NCBI GenBank assembly: GCA_026419775.2
Contig: JAOPGA020001010.1
Span: 18,265-82,264 of the forward strand
Source: Acrasis kona
Taxonomy: Eukaryota > Heterolobosea > Eutetramitea > Acrasida > Acrasidae
Direction: 5' to 3'
Length of the DNA: 64,000 bases
Positions 30,275-42,123 of this stretch are shown one piece after another. Under the pieces are notes generated by a model that had not been told where the DNA came from, did no database searches, and was given only the letters and a program-made list of their open reading frames with translations. Positions within the stretch are counted from its first letter, which is position 1; every line of letters starts with the position of its first letter. The translations under genes were made by a program, and so were the position numbers.

Positions 30275-30964
30275 ATGTCACAAGAGGACATCTTCCTTAA
30301 GATGGTCGATGTTAAATCGAAGGCTTGCGATCACGTATACGAAGCATTTTCAAAGACATATGAGAAGAATCCAAGAAATAAAAAGTATCAGCCGATGGCG
30401 AACTTTTTTGTTGCCTGCTTATCACATTCTCTGGATAGTTCTTCAACCATTTCAAAAGAGTCTCCTCCACAATCTGTTTTAAATGCAAGTAAATTCAGTA
30501 CATCATATGGCTAATCTTTTAGAAAGCAATAGAGGACACAGATAGTTACGTGTCAAAAGTGGATCCTGTTGTTATGCAGAAAGTGCAGAATTTGTACGAA
30601 AAAAATACACAACCTTTTGAAGAGATCTTATCAACAGTGAACATTATAAATGAGACCCCCACAAGAGAAATACTCCCCGAGTTATCCAACTTATCTAGAT
30701 CTTCTCAACTTGATTTTTTTGAACATGATTCAAAAGACGAATTTCAAATCAAGTACGACGAGGCGAAGGCTATATGCGAGAAACAATTAAATGTAAGTAG
30801 TACACATGGAACATCACTAAAACATAAAGGGTGGAGAACAAGACTATATAAAATTAAAACTTTGCATGGCAGCGGAGAACTGTCCAAATTCTTATAGGAG
30901 GTGTCACGACAAACCATCCAGTAATTTTATGACCTGTCTAGGAACAGATCGCAAGTATCGGTAA
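30275..30964 (+). CDS. Three-exon hypothetical protein, 204 aa
   Basis: Exons 30275-30488, 30527-30792 and 30830-30964. The introns are 38 and 37 bp; both begin gtaa and both end aaag. Frame is kept across both junctions and the last exon closes at a TAA. The protein is helical and charged, with four cysteines at the C-terminus (LCMAAENCPNSYRRC, then TCL) in a spacing like small twin-cysteine proteins. No family is recognised. Its 3' end is convergent with LRRC9, with 137 bp between stops. Confidence 0.6.
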
Positions 30965-31101
30965 ATCAATTTTCATTTTGAAGAACAGATTACTGAACAT
31001 TTAGTTTATATGAAGAAAGATTGAAGCTGTACAAGTCTGGATAATAAATAAATAAATCTTATTAAAACAAACATTTATTTTCAACATATTTAAACAGTTA
31101 T

Positions 31102-34100
31102 TTACACTTTTGGAAACATTGAATTAGATCTTGGGGTACTTGATGACGAAATGTTAGGTGCTTGAGTGCTGGATGGCATCTTGAAGTGATGAGAGGATGG
31201 TTGTGTCAAGGATGTTTTCGTTTGATTTGTTGTAAACAACGAATTTGTTTTTTTACTCTTGATTGTAGGGCCAACCTCTTTTGTATTAAACATCAAACCA
31301 GATCCTAAAGGAACCTTTTTAACTTGAAATGCTCCATTTCCATATACATCTATAGTAGATGGGATGTTATTGTTTGTGGTTGGGGGCGGTCTACTGGTGT
31401 TCATATCACCTGCAGTCATATTTATTACACCATTATTAAAAGTATTTGTGTTGGTTGGAGAAGTTATAGTACTCACTCCCGGTCCTCCGCTTGAACTTGT
31501 TCTACGTTGATGCTGCATCAACCCGTTTGGTGCACCAGACACAACACCACTTACTTGAGACTCCCTCACAAGAGTACCAGAAGTCCTGGATATTGATTTT
31601 CTACTAGTAGAACTAGCCCTAGTCAAGAACCTATCATACTCTCTTTGCTGTTGAGCGACGCTAGTGCTCTTCAAAACAATATCTGCTGTTCTCATATTTG
31701 GCTGAGGTACAATAGAAGTTGTCGTCAATAACTGCTGGTTCAACAGTTGATTACCGGACTGCATCTGAGTGGGAGAGTTGATTACAACATGGGATTGATT
31801 ATTGTTTATTACATGACTATTTGGGATGTTATTACTGCCATTATCAAGATTAAGAGCACCCACTCTGGATCTGACATTGTTCGTATTGGTTTGAACGCCG
31901 TCAATGTTTCCATTGTGAGGATGATAGTGATGATGTTGGATGAAGGAATTAAGATTATTGACAATAGCAGAATTGGATAATTGTTGGATTTGCGCCTGTT
32001 GCTGCTGCAAAATATACAATTGACTTTGATATTGTTGCATTTGCTGTTGAGCTTGATTCTGAGAATTATTCATTGCTTGATAGTAATCAGGACTAAACAT
32101 CATGATGGCTCTCTCCTTTTCTTCGCTCGTTAACTCTTTATTATCAAGTATCATGACGCTTGGCATGCGGAATGCAGCCGTCATACGATACAATTGTTTC
32201 TTGACGATTGGATTGGAGGACAAGTTTAACTCTCTCAACTTTTTCATGTGAACAAGTTTCTCTAGCTCGTTGAGTTCGGAAATTCTATTATTAGCACAAT
32301 ACAAGCCTTGTAAATTAAACAATGGACGAATTCCATCCAATAACCGCAACGGATTATCATCAATGTGGAATTCTACTAGCCCCTGGACATGGACTAAATT
32401 TCTCTCTTCTAATGTTCTAATTTTATTTCTTTCTAAAAATAGTTTTTCGAGAGATGTCAATCCCTCGAGTCCATCCACCTTTGTAAGGTTATTGTTCTTT
32501 AAGCTCAGAACCCGAAGACGTTTCAATTTACATAATTGTAATCCCACAATGCTATTTATATAATTATTGTCAAGAGTGAGCAATTCCAACATGACCAGCC
32601 TTTCGATGACCCTACCAAAGGCAAGACTGGTGGGCGTATTATTGGCGGTTACATTTGCTTCGATTCTGTTGGAACTCAACCGTAGGCTAGTCAACCAGGT
32701 GACATTTTGTAATCCATTAATAGAATGAATTAAATTATGTTCAAGATTGAGTTCGCGAAGGCTAACAAACTCCTCCAATTGATTACTCAATGTTTTTAAA
32801 TTTGAATTGGACAAATTCAAGTTTACAATGGACGCAAAGTTGACCACTCCGCCCACATCTCCAATCTTATCGACAAGTATATCGCGTGTCATCTTTCCAG
32901 CGAACTCGTCCTTCGCCATATTAAGTTCATTCATATCGATGCTCACTCCATCCAAAACTTTTAGTTTCTTCAAGTGAAAGATTGTAAACAACCGATAAGT
33001 ACTGTTGTATTGTTGAGCAGCAGCATGGTTCCACGGCAAATGTGAATGTGACACATCTATGAAATTCTCATCTTCATAAGACATGTTATTGTTACAAACT
33101 GGATTACCGCTCATATCGACGATGATCAGTTTTGGTAAATTCTTCATGAAGAGAATTTCTTGAATGGAACGAATCCGATTGTTACCAATGTACAATTCCA
33201 TCAAATTTACTAATTTTTCGATTCCACTCAGGGACTCGATTTCGTTGTCCTCTAAACTCAGTTGCGATAATCTCGTCAATAAATCCAAATTCTCAAATTT
33301 GCACAATTTGTTTTTTCCTAATTCCAATTTACGCAAATTGAGCAAACTAGATAAACCCTCTATGCGAGCGATACGATTCGATTCCAAACTCAATTCGTGT
33401 AATTTCAACAATTCGTTCAATCCCTCCATTCTTGAAATTTCGTTATTTGATAAATTTAGAGATCTCATGTTGACCAATCTTTCCAATCCTTGAATTTGTC
33501 GAATGTTTTTTTCGCTCAAATCCAGCTCTACTACAGTGCTGTGCCAAGAATCTTCTTTGGATTGAATGTGATGGAAGGAACTGTCGTCTATGCTGGAGGA
33601 CAATATGGAGAGAGATGACATGCTGTTGGAGGACATGCTGGACATGCCAGAATTGGTTTTGGCAGCATTTATACACTGAGTGATGAGTGCATCCGATATT
33701 TGAGATAGTTTTTCGTGTGCAACTGATTTATCTTTGGCGGTGATGATCCTGCCATCGAGTTCGGTTAGATTAGGTAATCGTCGGACGCACATGTGACGAT
33801 AACTCCTTACTTCACACACTGCATTGTTTTTCAGATTTAAATGACGCAGAGTGGCGGATAAACCATACTGACGCAGAGTATGAATGTCTTCTAGTTTATA
33901 AATCAAATTATTATTGAGTTCCAGTGTGGTCAACTTGTTGAGACAACTCAACCCTTCAATTTTTTTTATTAAATTAAAACCAAGTTCTAGGCGTTCCAAG
34001 TTGACCAACTCATCCAAATTATCAATTTTTTGAATTTCATTAAAACTCAACACAAGAGTCTTTAACTTTACAAGAGAATCCAAACATTCAATTTTCCTAA

Positions 34101-36504
34101 TATTATTGCCGTATAAATTCAAATAAGTCAGATTGGACATGTCATGAGAGAACGGAGCAATCAAGGATAAGTTTTGCGGGGAAATTACGTTATATTTTTT
34201 CCGCTGTTGTAAAATGGGAGGTAGAGCCAAAGTAACCAAACAACCGTCCTCAACATCAGGATCATCATCGGACAGGATATGATGAGAAGAAACACAAACA
34301 TTATAGAATTTATGATAAGCATTAGCATGAGAACGAGTGTCTATTACATCCACATCGCTAGAAGGAGCCAAATCTCTCAAAATCAAATCGGATGGATCCA
34401 AATCACAAAACACTTTTTTAAGACGCGCCATGATGATCTACGTTCCTCTCTAGTTCATACTCCACCAAGTACTCGGGCATGATCAATCGATGATCGAATA
34501 TAAACCAAGTACGTTGCTTCGTATCATCTGGTTTCACTCTATATACAGAATCATGATTAGGATACGTCTCTGTGCAAATAGAGCCACCATTTGATGGAGA
34601 GGGACTCACGCATGACGAAGATGACGAAGCACCATCGCTCAAATCTCCGCTATTGACGCTAATTGAATCCCTCGTGCCCTTTCTAGGTGTTTTAGACCTA
34701 GTGGAAGTCATGCCGCCAGGACCTGCCCCTTTCTCGCTCGTAAAACTACCCAAAAAGACTTTTGCAATCAACAAGTTACCTTCGATAGTATCTTCCAAGG
34801 AATTTGATGAGTTTTTACTCGCGTATAACATTTTACGAAGTCGGGGCACTTCGCATATACTAACGCTGTTGCTAAGTGCTATCGCTGCGTCCATTCCTCT
34901 CTTCTTGTAGGAACGTGACGTAGGGAATCCCTCCTCCATCACATGAAACACGCTCGTTTCTGGATCCAAACTCTCTCCATAAAATAAATATTCCAAACTT
35001 CTCTTATAATTGGGATCGGATGTGTCGACCATGCTATCTAATTGTTGTTCGAAACGATTTCGAAGTAATCTGTTGTGTATTCTGGTGACCCTTGTTACTC
35101 GAAGAGATTTGATGCCGAGGCTGTCGAAATCGTGAGGGAAGAATCTTGATTTGACGAGATCGACGCAAGAGTGGAACCACACATCCCCTGATTTGCCCTC
35201 TTCTAATCGAATGTTACCGCCGGTGTCTAATTCCACCATGAGTCGGCTAATGTTCATTTGACTCGTTCTTCTGATCTTGTCGACTAATTCTTCGAATTTG
35301 GATTCGATCCTGTCGACTTCCATGTAGCGCTCTTGAATGCGTTTTGTCGTCGCTTCGTTCTTGATGCGTAGATCGGATTGGAATTTTTCTGATTCGGAGG
35401 AGTTGGCAGGTGCGTTTTCGCCCAAGTAGGCCGGATTGGAAGTTTCTTCAATTTCCCTCTCCAATTCTTTTTTCATTCGCAGCAGCACGTTGAGGTTGAG
35501 ATTGATTTCGTTGATTCGCGAAAACATGTGCTGTTCTGCTTTCTTTGTGACGTTGGATGAGTTTCGTTTTAATGTTTTGATTCTCATGTTATAATACATC
35601 TTCTTTTTTAGAAACGTCGCATCGGCCATATGCCGAGCTTCTTCGGTTACGAGGTGGGAGTCTAGTAACGTGATGTTGTTGAGGTGGAATAATGTATAAG
35701 TTTGATAATTGCACAGACTGCAAATGGGGTTTTCCCCAAACTCTGGACTTCGTAATGCTAGGTTCCGCAGAGAACGTAATTTGTCTAGTTGAGGTATTTC
35801 TTTGAACCGCCCTATACAATTTCCTGCAATGTTCAATTCCTCCAAATTCATGTTGTTTTCCAAGCTACTACCGATGGATTCAATGTAATTCTGTCCGAGC
35901 CATAGTACCCGTAAGTTTCTCAATCTTTCTAACCCTGTAATGGTTTTTATCTGTGGAAGTTGTTAAAAATGTGTGATATTCTAATACTTTGTTGTTTGAT
36001 AGCCATAGTTTTTCTAAACGCGTCAAGTTCGAGAGACCCTCAATGTGCGATATTTGGTTGTGATATCTATTACGTTATTGTAAGAATCAACGAGATAAAT
36101 GTTTTACAGGTATAACTCCTTCAATTTCGTTAGCGAGCTGAGTCCTTGTATTTTCTTAATATTGTTTTCGTTCAACCACAACTGCTGCAAGTTTTCTAGC
36201 TCATCCAATCCTTCTATTTTTTCGATACTTTGATTTACGATTGATAGTTTGACGAGATTATTAAAATAAAAAAGTCCCGATAGCTTCGAATAGCGAGTCA
36301 TGAACATTTCAATCTCAACAATTGTATCTCTCTCGTGTAGAAATTGCTCTTTTGTTATTCCATTTGCTTTACACTACACAATAATGAACAAACAACACTT
36401 TCGATTCATACCAATTCTATCACGGCATTGTCCGTCGCGAATGCAGCTGTGGCCTTTTTCACGCCATCACTAATGATGCTACTAGTAGGTGTTGAGCCAC
36501 TCAT
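31102..36504 (-). CDS. LRRC9: Leucine-rich repeat protein LRRC9, about 1,750 aa, with one frame break
   Basis: Exons 36412-36504, 36108-36346, 35988-36066 and 31102-35950; introns are 65, 41 and 37 bp. The first part is LRR (NNKIKTITGLERLRNLRVL-type units). Then follow a helical region and a domain with a PARP-catalytic-like order (LFYGESLDPE, a stretch with VFLG, and FDHRLIMPEYLVEYE). The rest is long LRR blocks, and a 330-residue Gln/Asn/Ser-rich tail. This alternation is that of vertebrate LRRC9, a cilium-linked protein. The frame changes once at 34418-34431: the first frame ends at TAA (34420-34418), while the second continues one base later. No promoter or poly(A) space exists between the two, so I treat them as one gene. 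The frame break is either a sequence error, a mutation or a +1 shift at UCU-UAA. Confidence 0.8.
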
Positions 36505-36566
36505 TCATACATTTAGACACAATAGGAAATACGCGCAACTATGATTTACTCAACCACAAAATTTTA

Positions 36567-39500
36567 TTAAAATTGACTATTCAACTTGTTCAAACTGTTG
36601 TTCAGCTCGCTACTGTAAGAAATCTCTCCATTCGCAATCTTCTTCAAATACTTTGTGTTGGCCTTTCCAGTCTGTCTCACCAATCCATAAAACATTGAGT
36701 CGTGTTTATTTAATAAGGCCTTTGGTGTATCAAACTCTGCCAGCTCTCCCTTTTCAAGCACCATGATCCTATCGCAGTCAATAATGGTGTTCAATCGATG
36801 AGCAATAGTCAATACGGTCCTATCTGCAAATTCTTGTCTGATGGTTTGTTGGATCAACGCATCCGTTTCTACATCAACGCTCGCCGTAGCTTCGTCAAGC
36901 ACCAACACTCTGGTCTGGAGCAATATAGCTCTAGCTAAGCAGAACAATTGACGCTGACCAACGCTAAAGTTCTCTCCATACTCTGTTACGAAATCTTCTA
37001 GTCCATTGGGTAACTTATCCACCACATCCTTCATGTGAGCTCTCTCCAGCGCTTGCCATATTTGTTCATCGTTGTAAACGCCTTCTGGATCCAAATTAAA
37101 CCTCACCGTTCCGCTGAATAGAACTGGATCTTGTGGAATGATACTTAGTTTACTACGAAGGTCGTATAAACCAATTTGAGCAGTATCGACCCCATCGATT
37201 ATGATACTTCCTGTATCAAGTTCCACCAACCGAAACAGAGCAGTCATCAACGTGCTCTTACCAGCGCCAGTGCGACCCACCACTCCAATTTTCTCGCTCG
37301 CAAAGATTTGAGCGGAGAAATCCACTAAAACGGGATCCAAATCACTTCTGTAGCGCAACCCAACTTTTTCAAAAGTGATGTCGCCTCGAAGTGGCCAATC
37401 CTCGCTTGGTCTATTGTTGGGAACGATTGGTGCAGCCTCTTGGTCAATTTCATCACAGTAATACAACACGCGCTCGACAGCATTCATGTTTGATTCGGTC
37501 TCGGTGACGCTCCTCACTGCCCAATTGAACACGCCGGTGATTTGCAGAGCGTAGGTCAGCGTCAATCCGGCAATACCTCCGTTCAAAGTGCTCCTGCCCA
37601 CCACAGCAAAGATGGCAGCAAAGAAGACTATGAAGCGACCCACAAATTCCAAACGAACGCCCAACCACCTTTGTGATATGAGTTGGCAATACACTGCCTT
37701 GTTGCTCATATCGATTTTTCTACAATTTTCGTTCTGGAATCGAATTTGTTCATTGTAGGCACGAATGGTACTGACGCCAGATAAAGTCTCACCAAAATAA
37801 GCGAACAATGGACTTCTGGCTATACTTCCCAATCGTTTTAATTCTCTGCTGCTGTGTCTATAGTATTGTTGAATCGTGAAATAAACAATTAGAATGGGAG
37901 CCAATGGAATCAAAAAGAAGGGAGTGACAATGGATAATAACACCAAAGTACCCAATACTTGAGTAAAACAAGACAAGAAGCTTTTCAGAGTACCAATGAG
38001 AGATGAATCGATACTTTCTGTATCTTTCGAGAATCGATTGATGATTCTACCGGCTGGAGTGGTATCAAAGAAGCGAGTGGGAGAGTAGACCACTTTTTTG
38101 AGTGCTGTTTGATGCAAGTTAGAAGAAGCCCACAATCCAACTAAGGAGAATAAAATTTCGCGAATGAATTGTAAGAAGGCGGCACCTAACCCAATGGCCA
38201 TGTACACTCCAATGTAGAAGGGGACGCCTGGGTTAGGTTGAATGGAATCTTGTGACCAGTACGCCAACCACCAACTATTGATGATCATCATTGATTGAGT
38301 GAAAATGAATCCCACGAGAATCAAAACGACCCAAAAGTAACCACCTGCGTATCGAATGTAACTCGAATAAATGTTCCATTTCACGTTACCACTCGTACGT
38401 TCCTCATCTACCATCAACTGACCTCCTTCCTTCTTTTTCGGTTCTTGTTTTTGCTCTTGTTGCTTTTCGTCTTGTTTGGCCAAAGATGAAGATTCTTGAT
38501 TTGGTTTTGGAGATTCCATTTCTTCATCTTCGTCGTGATGAACGGAGAATTGCTTCATGGTTTCGCTAAATTCACCACCCGATGTGACATGTGAAAATGT
38601 TCCTGATTCCGAAATCTCTCCATTCTTGACCACGGTAACATGGTCGGAATACTTTAGGTATTGCCATTGATGAGTGACCAATATTCTGGTCTTGTCCTTC
38701 AACACTCCGTTGATGCATTCGTCAAAGATTGTTTTACCCACGTGGGCATCTACGGCGCTCAACACGTCGTCGAATAAATAAGTATCGGCATCGCAATATA
38801 CGGCTCTTGCAAGTGATATTCTTTGTCGTTGACCTCCTGATAAATTGATTCCCTTCTCTCCAATCTCTGTTTGATCTCCCGCCGGTAAGATTTCCAAATC
38901 ACGTTCCAGGCAGCAACACCTGATGGCGGTTTTGTACTTCTTTTCGTCGTAAGGTAGACCGAAGGTGATGTTTTCCTTGACGGATCCATTTTGGATCCAT
39001 GATTGTTGTGGACAGTAGGCAATGTTACGGGTGGAGATGCGAGTCGTTCCGCTGGTTTGTGAAATTTCACCAATGATGGCCGAAAGTAAGGTTGACTTGC
39101 CGGCTCCTACTAATCCCACGATGCAAGTGAGCGATCCTCTTTCTACTTTGAAATTAATGTTGCGGAGATTGTCGACGGCGTCCATGTTAATGTTGTCGTC
39201 GGTTGATGTTGCTTCTGGTTTGGCGACTCCCCACGAAAAACTTGCATCTTCAATCACGACTGGCGTTCCAAAGTCATCGAATGTTTCTCTGTCGTTGATT
39301 TGATCGGCTTGTAAAAAGTTTGATATTCTTGAAACGGACACTTTTGATTCTGCGACAAGTGCAATGATGGTTGGGAAGAATGTCATTGGGAATTGAAGCA
39401 GATCTATCAAAGGATTAAAATAACAAGAACGATTAAAGCTTACTAAAGTAGCTTAGTGCAGGAAAGATTACGCTAGCATCAAGGGGGTTGCCCAAACCAG

Positions 39501-40756
39501 CAAACAAGGCAAAGGTTCCTAAAGAGACGAATAATGGTGCCAAAGTCATGATGCTAGAACTAATGGTGTTAACAATCATGGTCTTCTTTATCTGACCCAT
39601 TTCTAATGAACGTGCATTTGCGGCCCTCTGGATGAAAGAATTCTCCCACGCGTAGAATTTTATCACTCTGATTCCTTGAAGCAGTTCGTTGATGATCTTG
39701 ATGCGCTCTCCTGTGAACTTTAACATGGTACGTCTTAATCTTGCCACCAATCTCGCTACGACTGCTTGTGAGGGAATGGAAATCAACATGACTCCTAAAC
39801 CAGCCAAGGTCGAAACTCCGACGAGTTGGAATAGAAAAGCAAGACAAACTGTAATTTGGAAAACTCCACTCCAGAGCATGTGAAGGTAAGTAATAAGCTA
39901 GATCTAGTCAGAGAGAAATTTTTTTGAAAAGTACTTACGTCACCAATTTTCTGAGAATCAATGGACATGACATTAATAATATCTCCGGTATTCATACTTT
40001 GCTTGGCTCGACTTGAGATTCTAAGGGACTTTGAATAAATAACATGTCTTAGACCGGTAGTAATCTAATCAAGAAAGTTGTAAAAAATGAAGAGATCATG
40101 TTGAAACTTACGTTCATTCCTTGCCTCGTCACAATGTGGAAGTATTGATGGATCATCAAAAGTCCCACCAAGTTCAATGCCGTCAATCCGAAGACGTAAG
40201 CGTATCCATAGTATGTATCTATGGTTGGATCGGATACGAATTGAATCAACAACCGTATGAAAACGGGGGAAACTAATTGGATCACGTCATACATCACTTT
40301 GATTATACCAGCGAGGTAAAACCTAGTTCCAAAGGCTCGATGAATGGCCAATAAAAGCGAAGGGTTTTTCTTTTTTAGTTCTTCTTCCCAGTGATGCTCT
40401 AAAATTTTTCCAACATTTTTAGCACGATCTTCTTCTCTTAAATGAAACAAATCACCCATTTCTAACACTTTCTTGTAACCCAGTACAACAAGTGCGTTAA
40501 ACCACCAAAATGTGATTCTGGAGAAGAAATTTGCATCAATTTCGGGTGTCACTTTTTGGTGTTTCTCTTGTATGGCAATTTGATCACCCTCCTCTACACC
40601 TTGTGTGAAGTACTCATCTATCCTCCCTGATAAGTGCATTGGCGACTCGACATCATTCGATGCAGAAGGTACTTCTTTTTGGGCCTCTATAACATTATGT
40701 TCAATGAGTTCCAGTGTGTCCGCTTCCACAACTTCATGTTCGTCAGTTTCACTCAT
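36567..40756 (-). CDS. ABC transporter, ABCC/MRP family, 1,353 aa
   Basis: Exons 40112-40756, 39939-40064, 39444-39897 and 36567-39403; introns are 47, 41 and 40 bp, all in frame. Order: acidic N-terminus, first membrane domain (about 100-390), NBD1 with Walker A GLVGAGKST and signature LSGGQRQRISLARA, a Lys/Glu/Gln linker, a second membrane domain, NBD2 with GRTGAGKST, signature FSVGQRQLFCLARA and Walker B VLVLDEATASVD. The Asp after Walker B in NBD1 (LFDDVLSAVD) in place of Glu is typical of ABCC. The TMD0 of long MRPs is absent. It probably exports organic anions or glutathione conjugates; the membrane is unknown. Confidence 0.93.
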
Positions 40757-40979
40757 TTATGCGGCTTTTGTAAAAGTTGGGGGAAATCATAGAATGATAG
40801 ATTGATTGCATAAACCGGATGTACCAACTACTTCTGGATAAAACTGATCCTTTTACTAGTACCCTCAATATTGATCGATAATGATTTGCAGATAGCCCCG
40901 TCGCTCCCGACAGTCACTATGATACATGCTTTACAACTTCTATTTGCCATCATCCGCTCAACTTTCAAAAAAAAAAGCA

Positions 40980-41108
40980 ATGGAATCAAACCCTAAAATA
41001 ACTCATGAAGATGAGCCTAATACAGACGCATTCAGCTACAACAGTAAGAGTACAGCAGATGAAGCAAAGAAAGACATTCAAAATCTCGTCGCGGAGGAAG
41101 AAGAGTAA
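40980..41108 (+). CDS. Small acidic ORF, 42 aa
   Basis: An ATG preceded by an A-run (caaaaaaaaaagca). The product is acidic, ends EEEE, and the stop is followed by an AT-rich flank with several poly(A)-like motifs. The frame is open 18 codons further upstream from an ATG at 40926. It lies 220 bp from the start of the ABC transporter gene and could be a tiny gene; no homology is claimed. Confidence 0.35.
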   Translation: MESNPKITHEDEPNTDAFSYNSKSTADEAKKDIQNLVAEEEE

Positions 41109-41409
41109 TGTGATTATAAATTGAACATTTTATTTTTATTTTACTTTCATGAATGATTTTAAAATACAAACCTATTCGGTAGAGGTAATATAAATTGCGT
41201 GATAAAATCGGGGTAATTCTATCAACACCAATAGCACGATATCATGATGAAAATGTGTAGATTAACCATCATACGTAGCTAGATATCAAATGTGATTGAG
41301 GTCACAGTTTGTGCTATAAGTTTAAGTAAGAGTGATGAAACAGGCAAGATAATTAAATGCATAATGAATTATATAAATAAAGTATTTTTGATAAAATTAC
41401 TTTATACAA

Positions 41410-41480
41410 GCGTTAATGGTATAGTGGTAGAATGCTAGCCTTCCAAGCTCGCGACACGGGTTCGATTCCCGTTTAACGCA
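41410..41480 (+). tRNA. tRNA-Gly (anticodon UCC)
   Basis: Acceptor arms GCGTTAA (41410-41416) and TTAACGC (41473-41479) pair fully, with discriminator A at 41480. The anticodon loop CTTCCAA gives UCC. The B box GGTTCGATTCC is perfect, and an A-box-like TGGTATAGTGG is present. A T-rich run (tttctttt) follows directly as the Pol III terminator. No intron. Confidence 0.95.
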
Positions 41481-41502
41481 TTTCTTTTATACTCGCCTCC
41501 TT

Positions 41503-41658
41503 TTACTCAAGGAACACTGATATTTGGTACGTTCCATTCTCGTTCTCGTACTTTGATGCATGGACACCTAATAACATTTTCTCCCATTTTGCCTTGATCT
41601 TCTTCAAAGTGGACGTGCCAAATTCGCTCTTAAAGGTTGTTAGTTTGAGTTTAGACAT
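41503..41658 (-). CDS. Small basic ORF, 51 aa
   Basis: A minus-strand ORF opening MSKLKLTTFKSEFGTSTLKK, helical and Lys-rich, with a beta-like end. The stop is at 41503-41505, just 23 bp past the tRNA end. An earlier in-frame ATG lies five codons upstream. The composition looks coding and the region is otherwise empty, but no family is recognised. Confidence 0.4.
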   Translation of the reverse strand: MSKLKLTTFKSEFGTSTLKKIKAKWEKMLLGVHASKYENENGTYQISVFLE

Positions 41659-41765
41659 GATTCTTACTGTCATAGAAAAGTTTTTCCCTTGTTTATTTGT
41701 CGGTTATAAAGTAAAGTATAAATTATACATAAACATTTAGAACGAAGAATCCTAACGTGAAAAAA

Positions 41766-41891
41766 ATGCATCATATAGGTAGGCGTGCCTTAAAATGTGG
41801 TATGAGCATTATGATGAAACCAACATGGACGCAAGAGAATTATTTTCGACGATTATCGGGTGTGGATGCTTTCTTACTTGTAGTATCTTGA
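41766..41891 (+). CDS. Tiny ORF, 41 aa, possibly a fragment
   Basis: An ATG follows an A-run. The product ends in ENYFRRLSGVDAFLLVV before TGA. The next frame stays open to about 42005. This could be the broken start of a larger gene. I do not recognise it securely. Confidence 0.25.
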   Translation: MHHIGRRALKCGMSIMMKPTWTQENYFRRLSGVDAFLLVVS

Positions 41892-42123
41892 ATACCAAGG
41901 ATTGGATATTATCACATCAATACCAATGTTGAAGCCTTTGTTAATCTTGAAGGAATGCACCTATCAGCTTCTTATTCCAATTTATAACTCCTTGAAGGGT
42001 TTTTAGTCATTTCGCACTTACAATATCGGCTTATGTCCAAAAAGAACCTTCTAAGTAGATCTCAAGTTCCTTTAAATTGTAAAGCAAAGTCAAAGTTGAA
42101 GGAAACAAAAATTTGGAAACAGA

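Noticed and set aside
31747-34482. Plus-strand ORFs within LRRC9
   Set aside because: Shadows of the leucine-rich repeat codons.
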